A DNA stretch of 64,000 nt from Agrostemma githago (lineage: Eukaryota > Streptophyta > Magnoliopsida > Caryophyllales > Caryophyllaceae): the NCBI GenBank assembly GCA_958450325.1, contig OY288256.1:43542953-43606952 (forward strand), read 5' to 3'. The notes under the pieces are model-generated. The model ran no database searches. It saw nothing but the letters and a program-made list of their open reading frames with translations, and was not told where the DNA came from. Position numbers and translations under genes: made by a program. This document shows, one piece after another, positions 22,898 through 36,222 of the stretch (the first letter of the stretch is position 1; every line of letters starts with the position of its first letter).

Positions 22898-24125
22898 CTC
22901 GCGGGTGTGTCTGGTTGCCGGCGGCCTGTCTGTAAGAACACCGTGTAATCAGAAACCGAACCCAGATCTTGGAATCATAGAAAAGGTACATCCCGAGCGA
23001 CCCAAAAGAAAAGGACTGAGTGAAAAAGACTCGAGAAAGACACCTAGACGGATGACTCGTAGGTGGTACAACTTCCTTACGACTTCGGCCTTGTGGGCCT
23101 AGTCCCGTTTGAAGGAAGGTCCACGTGAGATTATTCCCCAGACTTTTGACTCGAGTGTATAGACGGACTCTCCTTTGTAGGGGTATGCCCTACACGGGTT
23201 GTTCGTGCCTTGACAGATAAGGCGGACTCGGGAAAGGGGGGAAACTCGCGATGTAAGATCGACGGAGTTTCGACGCTATAAACCTTCTACGTACTATGCA
23301 ATGACCCGACACACGGATAGACGGTAGGTCCTATAATAAGGAAGATTTATTTTAGGAAAGTTGGAAGTTTGAAGTTGAAAATTGAATACGTAATGGGTGA
23401 ATTTCCGAGAGTTCGAAAATGGAAAGCGGAATTTCAATAACCGAGATTAGAATTTTGAAAAATTCAGAAAATCAAGATGATGTCGGAAATTCGGGAGTTA
23501 AAACGGACAGCATGCCGACTATAGAAAAGGATATCTTGAGTCAAATCGTTGATCCTAAATTTCGGCGGCATTCCGAGCTTTGAAAATTGGGTATTTTGAA
23601 AACACGGGTCCCGAAATGGGCAGCATTTCGGGTTTTTCAAAATTGGGTATTTTGGAAAGATGAGTCCCGAAACGGACAGTATTTCGGTTTGTTTTCGAAA
23701 TTTAGTATTTTTGGAAAGATGCAATTTTGAAATGACGGTTTTTTGAAATATGACACTGAAACCAAGTAGCACGTAGTCAAACAAGCATTATAACGACGCT
23801 TATGTATGCATTACGCTAAGTCTCGGTCGGTCGAAATAGGGTCTATACCAACAACGATGGCTTTCTCGTAAATCAGGACGGACTCCCTAAGCCGAGTTGG
23901 TCTTAGGACATGCCGCAAAACCCATACGAGTTCCACCATCGAAGTCTTTAACGCACCCATGTAGGAATGCACCGCGGTATAGTGGGACGTCGGTCACAAG
24001 TAACCGGCTCGGGCAAAATTTGGGTTATGCATGAATTATTAAACTAATGCGTGCACACTAATATACGAACGATTTCTCTTCGAGTCTCACCCTAGGAACC
24101 CCGATGACATGTGGTACATCAGGTA
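22898..24125 (-). other. 5' leader of element C
   Basis: A long untranslated region between primer site and gag. At about 23570-23730 it contains two to three imperfect copies of a roughly 70-bp unit with TTGGGTATTTTGGAAA and CCCGAAAYGG. Long leaders are normal in Tat/Ogre elements. No convincing ORF. Confidence 0.6.
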
Positions 24126-24143
24126 TCCCCAGCGGAGTCGCCA
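24126..24143 (-). other. Primer-binding site of element C
   Basis: On the element strand TGGCGACTCCGCTGGGGA follows the LTR end (TGTCCACA) by three bases. This is the Ogre/Tat-type site, which has been assigned to tRNA-Arg; the tRNA assignment is from memory. Confidence 0.75.
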
Positions 24144-24146
24144 AAT

Positions 24147-26766
24147 TGTGGACATGACGTAGGTCCACCCCGACGCGGCCACGTGCGGGTTTGGGTAGGC
24201 GAATGAATCTCGTGGTAAGATTGTTCTCGGGTTCGAAATTTAAGTCAAAGATGGAGTCGTCACCGAATTTTGTGGTTATTCGGAACCATTCGAGCCCACT
24301 CTATGTCGTCGTGGACTATACACAAAGTACGGCCCACTTCGATTTCAAAGTTTATGGGGCTCGTCCCTTTGCATTATTATATCGACACCGTTTACATACA
24401 TCGGCTTTCGTATATAAAATGACTCTCGTGCGCCAAGGGTTTCGGACATCCGGAAACCAAGGTTCTGAGTAAGGGGTGAGGGTACGTGTTGGGAAGCCCA
24501 CTAAGGACACCCAACCCCGCCCGCACATGGCGGCCTCTACTAAGACATCGTTCGTGTTCGTGTACGCCCGCTAGTAAAATGATTAAATGATATACAAACA
24601 GCGTTTTCGGGCTAAGCATGTGAGTCTTGCGTTAACTACGTCATTTAATGCATCTAAATATTGTCGAAGTTGTTTAGCATGCGAGGTTCATTTATAAAAC
24701 GGTAAGCAAGTAAATAAACAAAACTCGTAAATAAAAGTGTACAAGTTACACGGGCAGAAATACAAGCCGGAATTCACAATACAACGATTAATAGAAATAA
24801 TGAACTAAAATAAGGAGAGCGATAAATAGAATAAATGTCTCGAAACGGACCCGTATATAGTAAATACAAACTAGACCGTAAGTTGTGCAATTGGACGAAT
24901 TTCGATCAATTACGCATCATATTGCGTACAAATCAAAGGACGGAGGTTCGAGACCTAGGCGTGGTGCAAACCCGATCTCGAACCTCGATGCCTTGTCCCG
25001 ACTTATCACCTCGAGGAATGGAGTCTAAATTAATCGTGTGTCGGATACGACTAAAGAGTCGTCGACACAAAATTAATAGTGCGAGACCGTCGATCTAAGT
25101 CGTTTTGAGTGTAGTGATATGCAGGGGTTTTGAAAATTAGAATTACGTGATTGATTTTGCACGCTACGACTAAGTCGTAAAAAAACAGACGAGGCTCGAA
25201 TGTTGCATTAAAGCTCTCGGTTTTCTGGGCTACAGGACCCACTCGATCGAGTCATGGCCTGACTCGGTCGAGTGTGTCCTCAAGGGTAGCTACTGCCCAG
25301 TTTTTTGGGTGCTACTCGATCGAGAAGCCTACGTACTCGGTCGAGTAGCCCCTGTACGAGTGACAACTCGTATTGTTTTTATGTTTAAAATCGATAGTTG
25401 GCCAAATTAAATACAAATATCGCACGATTTGAATTTAACTCGGCTTCCGGTGCTATAATCGTGTATTCATGCGATTATAACACCGTTATCGGAATTTTAT
25501 TAAAATGTTATCGTTAGATTTGAAATTTTGAATTAGTAACGGAATTGCACCCCTCTACGTCAAGACATCGGAATTAATCCTTTCGGATTATGTGATGTCG
25601 GTTTTCGTGTCAACGGGTTCCGTACTAATCGTTGAAATGGGATCAAATGCGTTCAACTATGATCGATCACGATCACATCATGTCCTTGAGCACATTGGGG
25701 CGGCGCTCCTCGAAAGAGCGCCACCTCCGTCGTTACTTGTAAAGGAATTAGACGGACTTTAGGCGATCTTCATAGTCAAACGTATTTGAAACCGGGATTT
25801 TAACGTTAATATATACGCGGTAAATGAATGTTAATTGTTAGAATGCGGAATTAAAGTGTTAGTAAACAATAAAAAAAAGGTTAGTGTTAAAGTTAGCGTT
25901 ACTAGTACAATTATAATACAAAATACAAAAATGTAAACAAAAGATTAGAGAAAAATAAAGATCGAGATGGGGTTTAGGACACCCTCAACATACATGCTTA
26001 GTAAGGGCCTCGGAAATGGACTCGTAAATAGCGACGGGACGCCGGAGTATCGAGGATGTTTGCAAGTTATGGTGTGTGTGTGTATGGGTGGATTTTGTCG
26101 GTTTTTCGAGGGACAAATGACTCGGTTTTAGGCTTAGGGTTGCTAAGGGTTGAAGTGTGGTGTAATAGTAGGACTAGGGTAGAAATGTAGGGTAAATATG
26201 CATGGAAAAAATCTGTCAAAATGAGTGGGGTTTGAGGGGTATTTATAGATTTTACCCCACGACCTAGGGTCACTCGATCGAGTGGCCCTAGTGCACTCGA
26301 TCGAGTGCCCTTGCAAACGGGCCTGATCCGGTAAAAGACGCTCCACTCAACCGAGTGGGTCAATCCACTCGATCAAGTGGATCAAGAGGATCGAGTTATT
26401 TTAGGAAGGGGTTGACTTTTGTTTTATTTGAATTTTTGATTTGGGCGCCAGCTTCTAGAAGCTCCTCTAGGCTGATTTGTGTGACGGATTCGTTTTTGAC
26501 CGGGTTTTGACCCGGTCGCTAAAAGACGGGATTTATTTTTGGTGTCGGTTTTGGTCCAAATTAGTCTCGTTTTGCTCGGAACGACCCACTGGGCCTGGAT
26601 TTGAGGTCTGTTTTGTGAGATTTTTACTCCGCTAAAAGTCCATGCCGGATATTATTTATTCCGAGCCCAAATTTGAGTATACTAAGTCACGTTTGCGTCC
26701 GATCATCATCGGGTGTTTTTTGGAGACTACCATAGACACCTGACAGTCAAAATGTGGGTGGCTACA
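24147..26766 (-). repeat. 5' LTR of element C
   Basis: Complete LTR with TG...CA ends (TGTGGACATGACGTAGG on the plus strand at 24147 and GGCTACA ending at 26766). It has the same CACTCGATCGAGTG palindromes as the other LTR, near 25246-25345 and 26270-26380, with single-base differences inside some of them. Confidence 0.9.
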
Positions 26767-27237
26767 TATATGTTGAGTCCGTGAGTCCCCATCTTAGCCC
26801 TTGATTAATGTTAGATTAATGGACAAGATTTAATCTCACAATTAAGGAAATAACTAAAATATCTTTCAAAATATATTTTATTTTCTCTCTCCTTAATTTC
26901 TCCCGCCTATCTCACGTTTTCAGCCCCCTCTCTCTCAAACTATTCAGTTTCCTCTCTTTGTCAAATTTTCACCGCTTCCTCTCACCTCTCAATTTCAATT
27001 TCTGAAACACTCCCGCCTTCACTACTATCACCTTCGTCTTCTCTTCGCTCATACAGACTTCAACTGTTCTCTACCTCCATCAACGTCGCAGCTACATCAG
27101 ATTTGAACTTAAAACTCAAGGTAAATTAGGGTTTTGGATGTGCTTTTAATTACTTCTAAGGTAAATTAGGTTTTGATCGTGATGCTAATTACTTTTAATT
27201 GTTTTCGTTGTATTCCTTTCGATTTTATCTACGATGC
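26767..27237 (+). promoter_or_regulatory. Left part of MULE-like region: promoter and 5' UTR exon of the Ulp1 gene
   Basis: A pyrimidine-rich stretch (about 26880-27060), typical of plant 5' UTRs, ends with CTCAAG at 27120 followed by a strong donor GTAAATTAGG. The next good acceptor, TTTCAG directly before ATGGC at 44993, gives a 5' UTR intron that now spans the nested elements. The transposon edge may lie near 26772-26790 but no matching inverted terminal repeat is visible in the window. Confidence 0.55.
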
Positions 27238-27498
27238 GCGATTGGTAGAACCATTGATTAGTTCTGTATGTCCGAAGTTGATTATATACAGTCTCTGTTT
27301 ACATGTCTTCCCCTGCGTGTTAATCTTGTTACTTTAATGAACATGATTTGTTACTTTAACTTGTATCAGCGATTGGTAGAACCATTGATTATTTCTGTAT
27401 ATCCGAAATTGATTCAATACATTCTCTGCTTACATGTCTTCCCCTGCGTGTTAATTTTGTTACTTTAATGAACATGATTTGTTACTTAACTGGTATCA
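27238..27498 (+). repeat. 131-bp tandem duplication in the Ulp1 5' UTR intron
   Basis: Two direct copies start at 27238 and 27369 with GCGATTGGTAGAACCATTGA. Each contains CTTCCCCTGCGTGTTAA and two GTTACTTTAAT-like motifs. The copies differ at several bases. Confidence 0.85.
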
Positions 27499-27715
27499 TT
27501 TGGTATTTTTATGCATAACCTATAAAACTAAGCTTATCCTGTTACTGATGTCATATTACCTGCATCGTTTGCAATGCATGTGTTTCTTGTTACTTTAATG
27601 CATATATTACGTTACTTTAATACATAATGTCTGTTACTGTAATGCGTAAATCCATGAACAAGGATCCTTTTTCTCCAAATTTTAACTTGGTTACTTTAAT
27701 TCACATGATATGTTA

Positions 27716-29195
27716 TGATGGGATGGGATTTGTCGTGAATCCCAACCGTCAAATAAAACCGGCAAAACCTAACTAGGGTAGCTAGGGTAAGTCGGGTCGA
27801 ATCCACAGGGACGGGAGGTTGGACTAGGGTATGCTACGGTCTAGGACTAGGTTCGAGACAAGCTATTCTAAGGAGGGGGAGACTAGGACTAAGCTAGGTC
27901 TAAAGCAGAAAACAATCAAAGGAAACGGGCTAGGATTAGGTCGGGGTCAAAGGGGTAATGGAATGGTCAAGGGAGAACTAGAGTGAAGGAGGTAGTAGGG
28001 TAATCTACGTAATGCCCGGGCTCTCGCAACTTAGACTCACCTAGAGGTTCAACCTAGAACCCATCTCGGCGACACACATGACAAACGGGGTTACTAGCGT
28101 GATATCGGGGCCTAGGTCGCATCCGGACACACATGACAAACATGTGATATGCATAAAACCAAGGGGAAACCCAAGTCTTCCACCAACATCTCCAACAATC
28201 CCTTAATCATCCAATTAACACCCTAATCACCTTACTAACCCTAGCAAGATACTACTCTAACATATCTATACTAAAACTAACACTAACAAGATGAGCCAAA
28301 ACAAGAACAAGAGGATGCATATATGAAACTAGCAAGAATGAAGAACAAAACAATAAACAAGAACTAAAGATACAAACTTGAATGATAAAAACAAGATTAA
28401 GAAGAAGGAAAAGGGATTATACCATACTAGAAGATGAAAAGAAGAAGGAAACTTGCATAAATGGAAGAACCCAAAACAAACATCCAAGGTTGTCAAGCTT
28501 GAATGGAGATCTTGAAGAATTCCCAAATTACAAGCATTAATCTATGATTAACGATAATCTAAAGACTAATCTACACTAATCTATGCTAAAACTATCTAGG
28601 GTTTAGTCTAATATGAAGTACATAACATAAGATTACAAGAGGAAGGGTATATATAGGGTTTAAGAATGAAAGGAGAAGAAAAGAATTGAAGGCGGGCGAG
28701 CTGTAGCCCATCCCGGCCGGGATGAGGTGGTCCCGGTCGGGACGGGGTTGGTCCCGATCGGGATGACCTGCTCCCGGTTGGGATGAGCCCTCAGTAGCTC
28801 CTTCTTCGCTTCCTTCTTCATCCCGGACGGGATGAGGCCATACCCATTCGGGATGAGCCTTGTAGGCCTCCAATATGAACTTTTTGGTCCCTCCTTGCTT
28901 CACATGGGCTTCCCATCGATTCTCGGGACTCGGGATCGGGTCTCGGAGGCTCGGGATTGGGTCCCAAGGTCTCGGGGTCGACTTCAAGGCATCGAGTGAT
29001 CGTTCCTTAGCTTCGTTGGCTCCAAAAAGTGTATGTATCGAGTCGGAATCGCTCCAACTCTTCATGAACGGTCTCGGGAACCTGAAACGAGCTAAAGGAA
29101 GCATAAGTAGCCCATAAACCGCTCCCAAGGAGCGATTCCACAAGGAAAATAGGACCAAAACACTACGAAATAGGCACTACAAATGGCACTTATCA
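27716..29195 (-). repeat. 3' LTR of element E
   Basis: Starts TGATGG on the plus strand and ends TTATCA. It contains the palindrome array at about 28708-28860 and a TATA-like TATATATA at 28648-28655. Internal deletion of about 150 bp near 28125 relative to the other LTR. Confidence 0.9.
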
Positions 29196-31658
29196 ACTCC
29201 CCCACACTTAACCCTTACTCGCCCTCGAGTAAGCACATACTAACTACTAAACTATCTGAGTGGGTATTAGCGCACCCTACGCCCCTTCAACTCACGCGAG
29301 TGCACTTAGAGGACAAGTGCACTCCGCAAGGCAAGTTGGGTCTTGCGACAAAACTGTGGATGCAACCGGACACAAAACACATAAACAAACAAACACATAA
29401 TCGGTTGCACCCAAAAGAAAACAACTACCGCTTCCCTCAAACAATCGGTGAAAGAAGCACCGGTCTAGGACTCGAGGCAAGTGACAACGTTCCCAAGCTA
29501 GCAATACAAACCAAGGTGGACTAAACCTAATAGTATGACAATAAAGCAACAAAAACGTTGGTAACTTACCTAGGTCCTCCTAACTTTCTAAAAACGTACT
29601 ACGGGACGATCGGCGGAGTGGAAAGTGAAGAACCACGGTGTTAGTCGACACTGTAGGTAAGTGAGACCCCGCCCCCTTTAGCCATGAGCCAAGAGGGTCG
29701 TCCCATGTCCAAAACCGCCTAACTAGTCCAAGTAAAAAGGTGGAAATAATGCAAAATGAGGGAAGACCGACCTTTGCCGCTATCATCCTTCCTAGGGACT
29801 CGGTCCTTTGGTAGGCTCTTCACGGCAAAAGTCGGGAAAAAGGCTTATTTTGAGAGGTAGGGATTATTTTTGTGAGTCGGGTTTTCTTTTGGCATTTTCT
29901 CTTTTCTTTTGCATTTTTGCTTTGTTTGTCGCCATGCCACTTCTTTTTCTTCTTTTCTATTTTCTTTTTGGCTTTTGTGCCTTTTCTTTTTCTTCATTAT
30001 TTTCTTTCTTTCATTTCTTTCATTTTGTTTTCTTAGCCTTTTTTTGGCTTGATTCGGCTTTTTGGCATTCCTTAGTAACAAGAAAGAGAGATTTCAACAA
30101 ATTGCATTTTTATTGTGCGGATTTGTGTAGGAAGTAGGGGAAATGGGTATGTCGGGACGACGTCTTCCCTTCATACTTACAAAAAGGGGAGAACTTGGAC
30201 TAATCTAACGAATCCGAACATGGTCACCTAAGGGACGGGACTCGGCAACCAAGGCCTTTTCACACCGTGGGTGGTCATAATGGTCAAAATGCAAATCCCG
30301 TAATAAATCCCTAGTAAGCTAGGTGGACTCAAGGTAAAGGACCAACTAAATCATTGATTTAGGGTCATTCTACTAGACTAAAGTCCAAGACTCGATTTAT
30401 ACAACTAGGAAGGGAAAGTAAACACTCGCACACTAGCCTCTAAACCGGATTTTCAAAAACTGTTTACACACGCGACACACAACAAAACACAAAACAAAGA
30501 CACAACGAAAATGAAAGAAAAAGAGACAAAACAAAACAAAACAAAACAAAACAAAACAAGGAGAAACAACACATAAACAAAACAAACGCCACCCCGATCT
30601 TCAAACAAGTCTCCAAATCCACCACAATCTTTACAAAGCTCCTCCCGAGCACACATCATCACAAATCTCCTCCAAACTCACAAGAAGCAAAGAGGGAAAA
30701 AGGGATGAAGAGATGTTACCGGAAGTCTTGAAAGCTCACCAAAGCTAACGGCGATTAGGCAACCTATAAGGAAAAAAGGGGGGCAAACACGCACAACAAC
30801 ACAAATATACAAGACACAAAGACACAAAAGGGGAAAATCTTTTTGATTTTGTGAAATTTTTAGGGTTTTTGAAGATTTTTCGAAAAAACTAAGAAAATAA
30901 AACTAACTATGCTAGAATATCGCTCCCCCACACTTAAACCGAGAAATGTCCTCATATGCTCAATCGTAGTGTGCGGAGAGACAAAAGAAAAAGAAAAGAA
31001 ACTAAGAAAATAAAGCTAAAAATCAAAGAATCAGGTGAAGAAAATGGTAGAAGGTGTCCGGCCGGGGTGTAATCAAGTCACCAAAGGCCGAGACAAGAAA
31101 AGATATGGATGGGGGAAGAAAATAAAAAGAAGGAAATAAAAGGAAATGGGAGGGGAGGGCTAGGTGTAATCAAGTCACCTAGCCCGGATTCCGCCTAAAT
31201 CCGACTAAATCCATCAAAAAAAAGGGTGAAAAACTTGTAAAATTTGGATTTTTGAAATGACTCTCGATGTAATCACATCATCAAGAGTCGGGAGCAACCA
31301 TATACCAAGGCCTCGAAGGCCACCATGACATAAATATAAGGGGAAGGGGAGTAAACAAAGGAACAAGCAATAAAAGACGGAAAAGAAAGGATAGTTGCCG
31401 TACCAATAGGATAGCAACTCACTCGCTCCATCGTCTCCAATGATCAATAAAGGCACTTTGCTAGTCCTCATCATTTCTATTCCTCTTCAAACTCGATAAG
31501 TACGCATGGTTAAGGTAGTAATGGTGTGAGGGGTGGAAATTGATGTGAAGGTCGGTGCCAAGTGGATAGAAGATGAAGTAAGGGTATGAAAATGAAGTAT
31601 ATGGATGGTATGATATGAGAAAGGATAAGTAGGGAGGTTGGGTGGGGGTATACAATGG
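29196..31658 (-). other. Non-coding 3' internal region of element E (LTR-proximal part)
   Basis: Conserved with elements B and D although it codes for nothing convincing. It holds the polypurine tract (29197-29211), a long pyrimidine-rich stretch on the plus strand (about 29880-30060; purine-rich in the element) and a second polypurine-like 15-mer at 30924-30938. The remaining part of this region lies at 41253-41768 beyond element B. Confidence 0.75.
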
Positions 31659-31663
31659 TTGGG

Positions 31664-33228
31664 TGATGGTAGGGATTTGTCACGTCCCTAGCCGATCAAT
31701 ATAACACCGACTAACCTAGTGAGTAGCTAGGGTAAGTAGGGATCGTATCCACGAGGACGGTATATCAAGGTTTAGACTATGTCGGCCTACAACGAGACTA
31801 GATTACCAAACAAACACAAGAAGATGAAAAGGAAAACTATGATGGAGGAGAAGAGATATGACTAAGCTAATGATCGAATTAATAAATAAACTAAAAGAAC
31901 GATGGCTAACTAAGAGGATTAACACAAATATGGAAAGAAGTGGGGTAGGTCGGGTTCATAGGAGTAGAAGGATAATTGGGATGATCAAGAGTATAGGCGT
32001 CTCCTAATCGCTAGAGTCGGTCCGGGCTCTCGCAACTTAGACCGATGTCAAGGTGGGTCCGGGCTCTCGCAACTTAGACCCTAGTCCGCGCTCTCGCGAC
32101 TAAACTATTCTCAACATTTCCACAAAATAAGCAATCAACGAGAAGATGAACACAAGCATGGGAAGCATGGCCACTACAACTCATACAAGCATATCAACAA
32201 ACACATAGAGTGCCTACAATGTGACTAACAACAAAGATATAACTTTTTCCCTTTAATCAACCCTAATCATCCATAATCTACCTCTAATCCCCCTACTAAC
32301 CCCACAAGAAGACTACTCACTCATGATAAAGAGCAAACTAACAATCATAAAGGAATTCAATACCACTAAACAAGCATCCATAATGAATAACAAGAGTAAT
32401 AACAATAACAATATGAAAAGATTCAAACAAGATTAAATAAACTAAGAACAAGAGTAGAGATGATTATACCAATACTAGATGAAGAAAAGATGAGAACTTG
32501 TATAAATAAGAAACCCAAATAGAACCCCAAGGTTGTCAATCTTGGAATAATCTTCAAGAATCTTCTTAATACAAGATTAATTACAATGATTAACTAAGGA
32601 TTAAAGAGAGAATAGAACTAATGAGTGAGAGTAAATCTAGGGTTTTTGAGGCTTAAACTAATCTAGGGTAAGATAAGATGTCTTAATATTACAAGAAGGG
32701 AGTATATATATGGGTACAAGAATGAAGGAGAAGAAAAGAAGAAGTGCGGGTGAGCTGTAGCCCATCCCGACCGGGACAGATCTTCCCGATCGGGAAGGGT
32801 TCTGTCTTCCCAATCGGGAAGGATTTAACCCGACCGGGAAGGACCCACAGCAACGCTCCTAATCGTGCACCCCTTCCCGATCGGGAAGGCCACTATCCCG
32901 ACCGGGAAGGGTCTTGTGTGCCTTCAAATAGAGCTCTAGGGTCCCTCCTTGTATCTCATGGGCTTCCCGTCGATTCTCGAGACTCGGGATCGGGTCCCAA
33001 GGTCTCGGGGTCGATTCCAAGGCCTCGAGTCATCGTTCCTTTATCTCGTTGGCTCCAAAATGTGTATGTATTGAGTCGGAATCACTCCAACTCTTCCAAA
33101 TCGGTCTCGGGAACCTGAAACGAGCTAAAGGAAGCATAAGTAGCCCATAAACCGCTCCCAAGGAGCGATTCCACAAGGAAAATGGGACCAAAACACTACG
33201 AAATAGGCACTACAAATGGCACTTATCA
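31664..33228 (-). repeat. 3' LTR of element B
   Basis: Starts TGATGG and ends TTATCA on the plus strand. Palindrome array at about 32763-32920, with TATA-like sequence at about 32703-32711. Two exact GCGAGAGC 18-bp motifs (about 32020-32085). Confidence 0.92.
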
Positions 33229-36222
33229 ACTCCCCCACACTTAACCCTTACTCGCTCTCGAGTAAGCACATACTAACTACTAAACTATCCGAGTGGGTAT
33301 TAGCGCACCCTACGCCCCTTCAACTCACGCGAGTGCACTTAGAGGACAAGTGCACTCCGCAAGGCAAGTTGGGTCTTGCGACAAAACTGTGGATGCAACC
33401 GGACACAAAACACATAAACAAACAAACACATAAACAAACACATAGACGGTTGCACCCAAAACAAAAGAAATACCGCTTCCCTCTAAAAGCGGTGAATGAA
33501 ACACCGGTTTAGGACTCGATGTAAGTGACAACGTTCCCAAGCTAGACATACAAACCAAGGTGAGCTAAACCCTAATAGTATGACGATCAAGCAATAAAAA
33601 CGTTGGTAACTTACCTAGGTCCTCCTAACTTTCTAAAAACGTACTACGGGACGATCAGCGGAGTGGGAAGTGATGATCCATGGTGTTAGTCGACACTGTA
33701 GGTAAGTGAGACCCCGCCCCCTTCAGCGTGAGCCAAGAGGGTCGTCCCGTGTCTAAAACCGCCTAACTAGTCCAAGTAAAAAGATGGAAAAATGCAAAGT
33801 GAGGGAAGACCGACTAATGCCGCTATCATCCTTCCTCAGGACTCGGTCCTTTGGTAGGCTCTTCACGGCAAAAGTCGGAAAAAGGCTTATTTTTGTGAGG
33901 ATTTCTTTTTGTGAGACGGGTTTTCTTTTGGCATTTTCTTTCTTTTCGACGTTTTGATTTGTTTGTTGCCATGCCATTTCTTTTTCTTCTTTTCTATTTT
34001 CTTTTTGGCTTTTGTGCCTTTTCTTTTTCTTCATTCTTTTCTTTCTTTCATTTTTCTTTCTTTTCTTTTCTTTGCCCTTCTTGGCAAGATTCGGCTTTTT
34101 GGCATTTTCATTGTATAACAAGAAAGATAGAAGTCAACAATTTGCAATTTATTGTGTGGAAATGTGTAGGAGGTAGGTGAATGGGTAAGTCGGGACGGGC
34201 CCTTCCCTTCAAACCCACAAAAAGTGGAGAACTTGGACTAATCAAACGATCCTAAACACGGTCACCTAAGGGACGAGACTCGGTAACCAAGGCCTTTTCA
34301 CACCGTGGGTGGTCATAATGGTCAAAATGCAAATCCCGCAGTAAATCCCTAGTAAGCTAGGTGGACTCAAGGTAAAGGACCAACGAATTCATTGATTTAG
34401 GGTCATTCTACTAGGCTAAAGTCCAAGACTCGATTTACACTACTAGGAAGGAAAAGTAAGCACTCGCACACTAGCCTCTAAACCGGGTTTTCGAAAATGG
34501 TTTACACACAACAAAACACAAAACTAAAGACATGACGAAAACGAGAAGAAAAAGAAACAAAGGCAACAAAAACAAAACAAAACAAAACAAACACATAACA
34601 AACACCACCCCGATAATCCATATAAGTCACCAAATCCACCACAAGAATGTACAACCTTCCCCCGAGCACACCTCAACACAACCTTCTCCAAACATCACGA
34701 GGAATAAAGAGGGAAAGAGGGTTAGAAGATGTTACCGGATGTCTTTAGAGCTTTCCAAAGTCATTGGCGATTAAAGCAACCTATAAGGACAAGGGGAGGC
34801 AAAACACGCACACAAACAAATATACGACACAATAGACACAAAATGAAAACGCAAAAGAGAAAATCTTTTTGATTTTTGTGAAATTTTTTCAAATTTTTAG
34901 GATTTTTAAAGGTTTTTTAGAAAAATGGGAAAAATAAAACTAACTACGATAGAATATCGCTCCCCCACACTTAAATCAAGCCATGTCCTCATGCTCGATC
35001 GTAGGGTGCGGAGAGACAAAAGAAAGAAAAAGAAACTACGAAAATAAAACTAAAAATTTAAAATAAAGTGAAGAAATGGTAGAAGGTGTCCGGTCGGGTG
35101 TAGTCAAGTCACCATGGGCCGAGACGAGAAAAAGATATGGAAGGGGGAAGAAAATAAAAAGAAGGAAGTAAAAGGAAATGGGAGGGGAGGGCTAGGTGTA
35201 ATCAAGTCACCTAGCCCGGATTCCGTCCAAATCCGACTAACTCCTAAAAAGGGGTGAAAATCTTGTAAATTGGATTAATCCATTGACTCTCAGCGTAATC
35301 ACGTCGCCGGGAGTCGGGAGCAACCAAACTATGGCCTCGAAGGCCACCATGACATCAAGACACGAAAGTGTACAAGGGGAAGGGAATAAACAAAGGAAAA
35401 CAAGCAACAACAAAAACGGAAAAGAAAGGATAGTTGCTGTACCATAGGTTAGCAACTCACTCTCTCCATCGTCTCATAGATCGATAAAGGCGCTTGCTTG
35501 TCTTCATCATTGCTTTTCCGCTTCATTCTCGATAACATCGCATGGTAGAGGTAATAATGGTGCGAGGGGGTGGAATTTGATGCGAATCACGGTGTAAAGT
35601 GAAGAGGAGATGAGGTAAAGGTATGACAATGAAGTACATGGGACATATGGTAAAGCTAGGGTAGCTAGGGAGGTTGGGAGGGGGCATAAAACGGTTGGGT
35701 GGACTCGATTTGCGAAGAAGAATCACAAAGGGGGAGCAGAGGACCTTCCCGGTCGGGAAGATTGATCCCGATCGGGTTACCTCACCCGTCCCGATCGGGA
35801 CGCCCTCATCCCGGTCGGGAAGGGCTCACAGGAAACTCGAAAAATGGTGTACTCTTCCCGATCGGGAAGGCACCCTTCCCGGTCGGGAAGCCTTACCCTT
35901 CCCGGTCGGGACGTCTCATCCCGATCGGGATGGGCCTTCTTCGACCTCCACGATCCCAAAAACTTGTTCCAAGTCTCAAAAACCCAATCCTCTAGCTCAC
36001 AACACAAGGTAAACCATAGCCAATCCTCTCTAGGAGCGTTCTCACTTCACCTATCAAACAATACTCAAACACACATCAAACTCTCTCCCTCACAACGCTC
36101 ATCAATCAATCCAAATACAAGAATTCACAAAAATCTAACTAACTACAAGAAAGGGATATATACAATGAGACGGTTCTTGTGGAACTCCGTCAAACCAAAG
36201 TGGTGCTTTCTTCAATCTTTTT
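33229..36222 (-). other. Non-coding 3' internal region of element B
   Basis: About 3 kb between the gag-protease stop codon and the LTR. Contains the terminal polypurine tract (33230-33244), a purine-rich tract (about 33950-34080 on the complementary strand), an internal polypurine-like 15-mer (34960-34974) and a palindrome array (about 35742-35932). ORFs in this stretch are not conserved between elements. Confidence 0.75.

Larger units (their letters stand above)
11057..26766 (-). mobile_element. Tat/Ogre-like Ty3/gypsy retrotransposon C (15.7 kb)
   Basis: Two LTRs of about 2.6 kb enclose a minus-strand gag, PR, RT-RNase H, archaeal-type RNase H and INT in that order, plus an extra ORF on the opposite strand between INT and the 3' LTR. 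The second RNase H and the reverse-oriented extra ORF are hallmarks of the Tat lineage (Ogre, Retand and relatives). The coding region has several stops and frameshifts, so this copy is not autonomous. The LTRs are very similar to each other, with scattered substitutions and small indels. Probable target duplication TATAT at the right (26767-26771) and within the AT repeat at the left. Confidence 0.9.

Noticed and set aside
28592..29158. 188-codon ORF in the LTR of element E (also 44255-44821)
   Set aside because: It lies wholly in the LTR, runs through the palindrome array and is frameshifted in the LTRs of other elements, so it is a chance ORF in GC-rich repeats.
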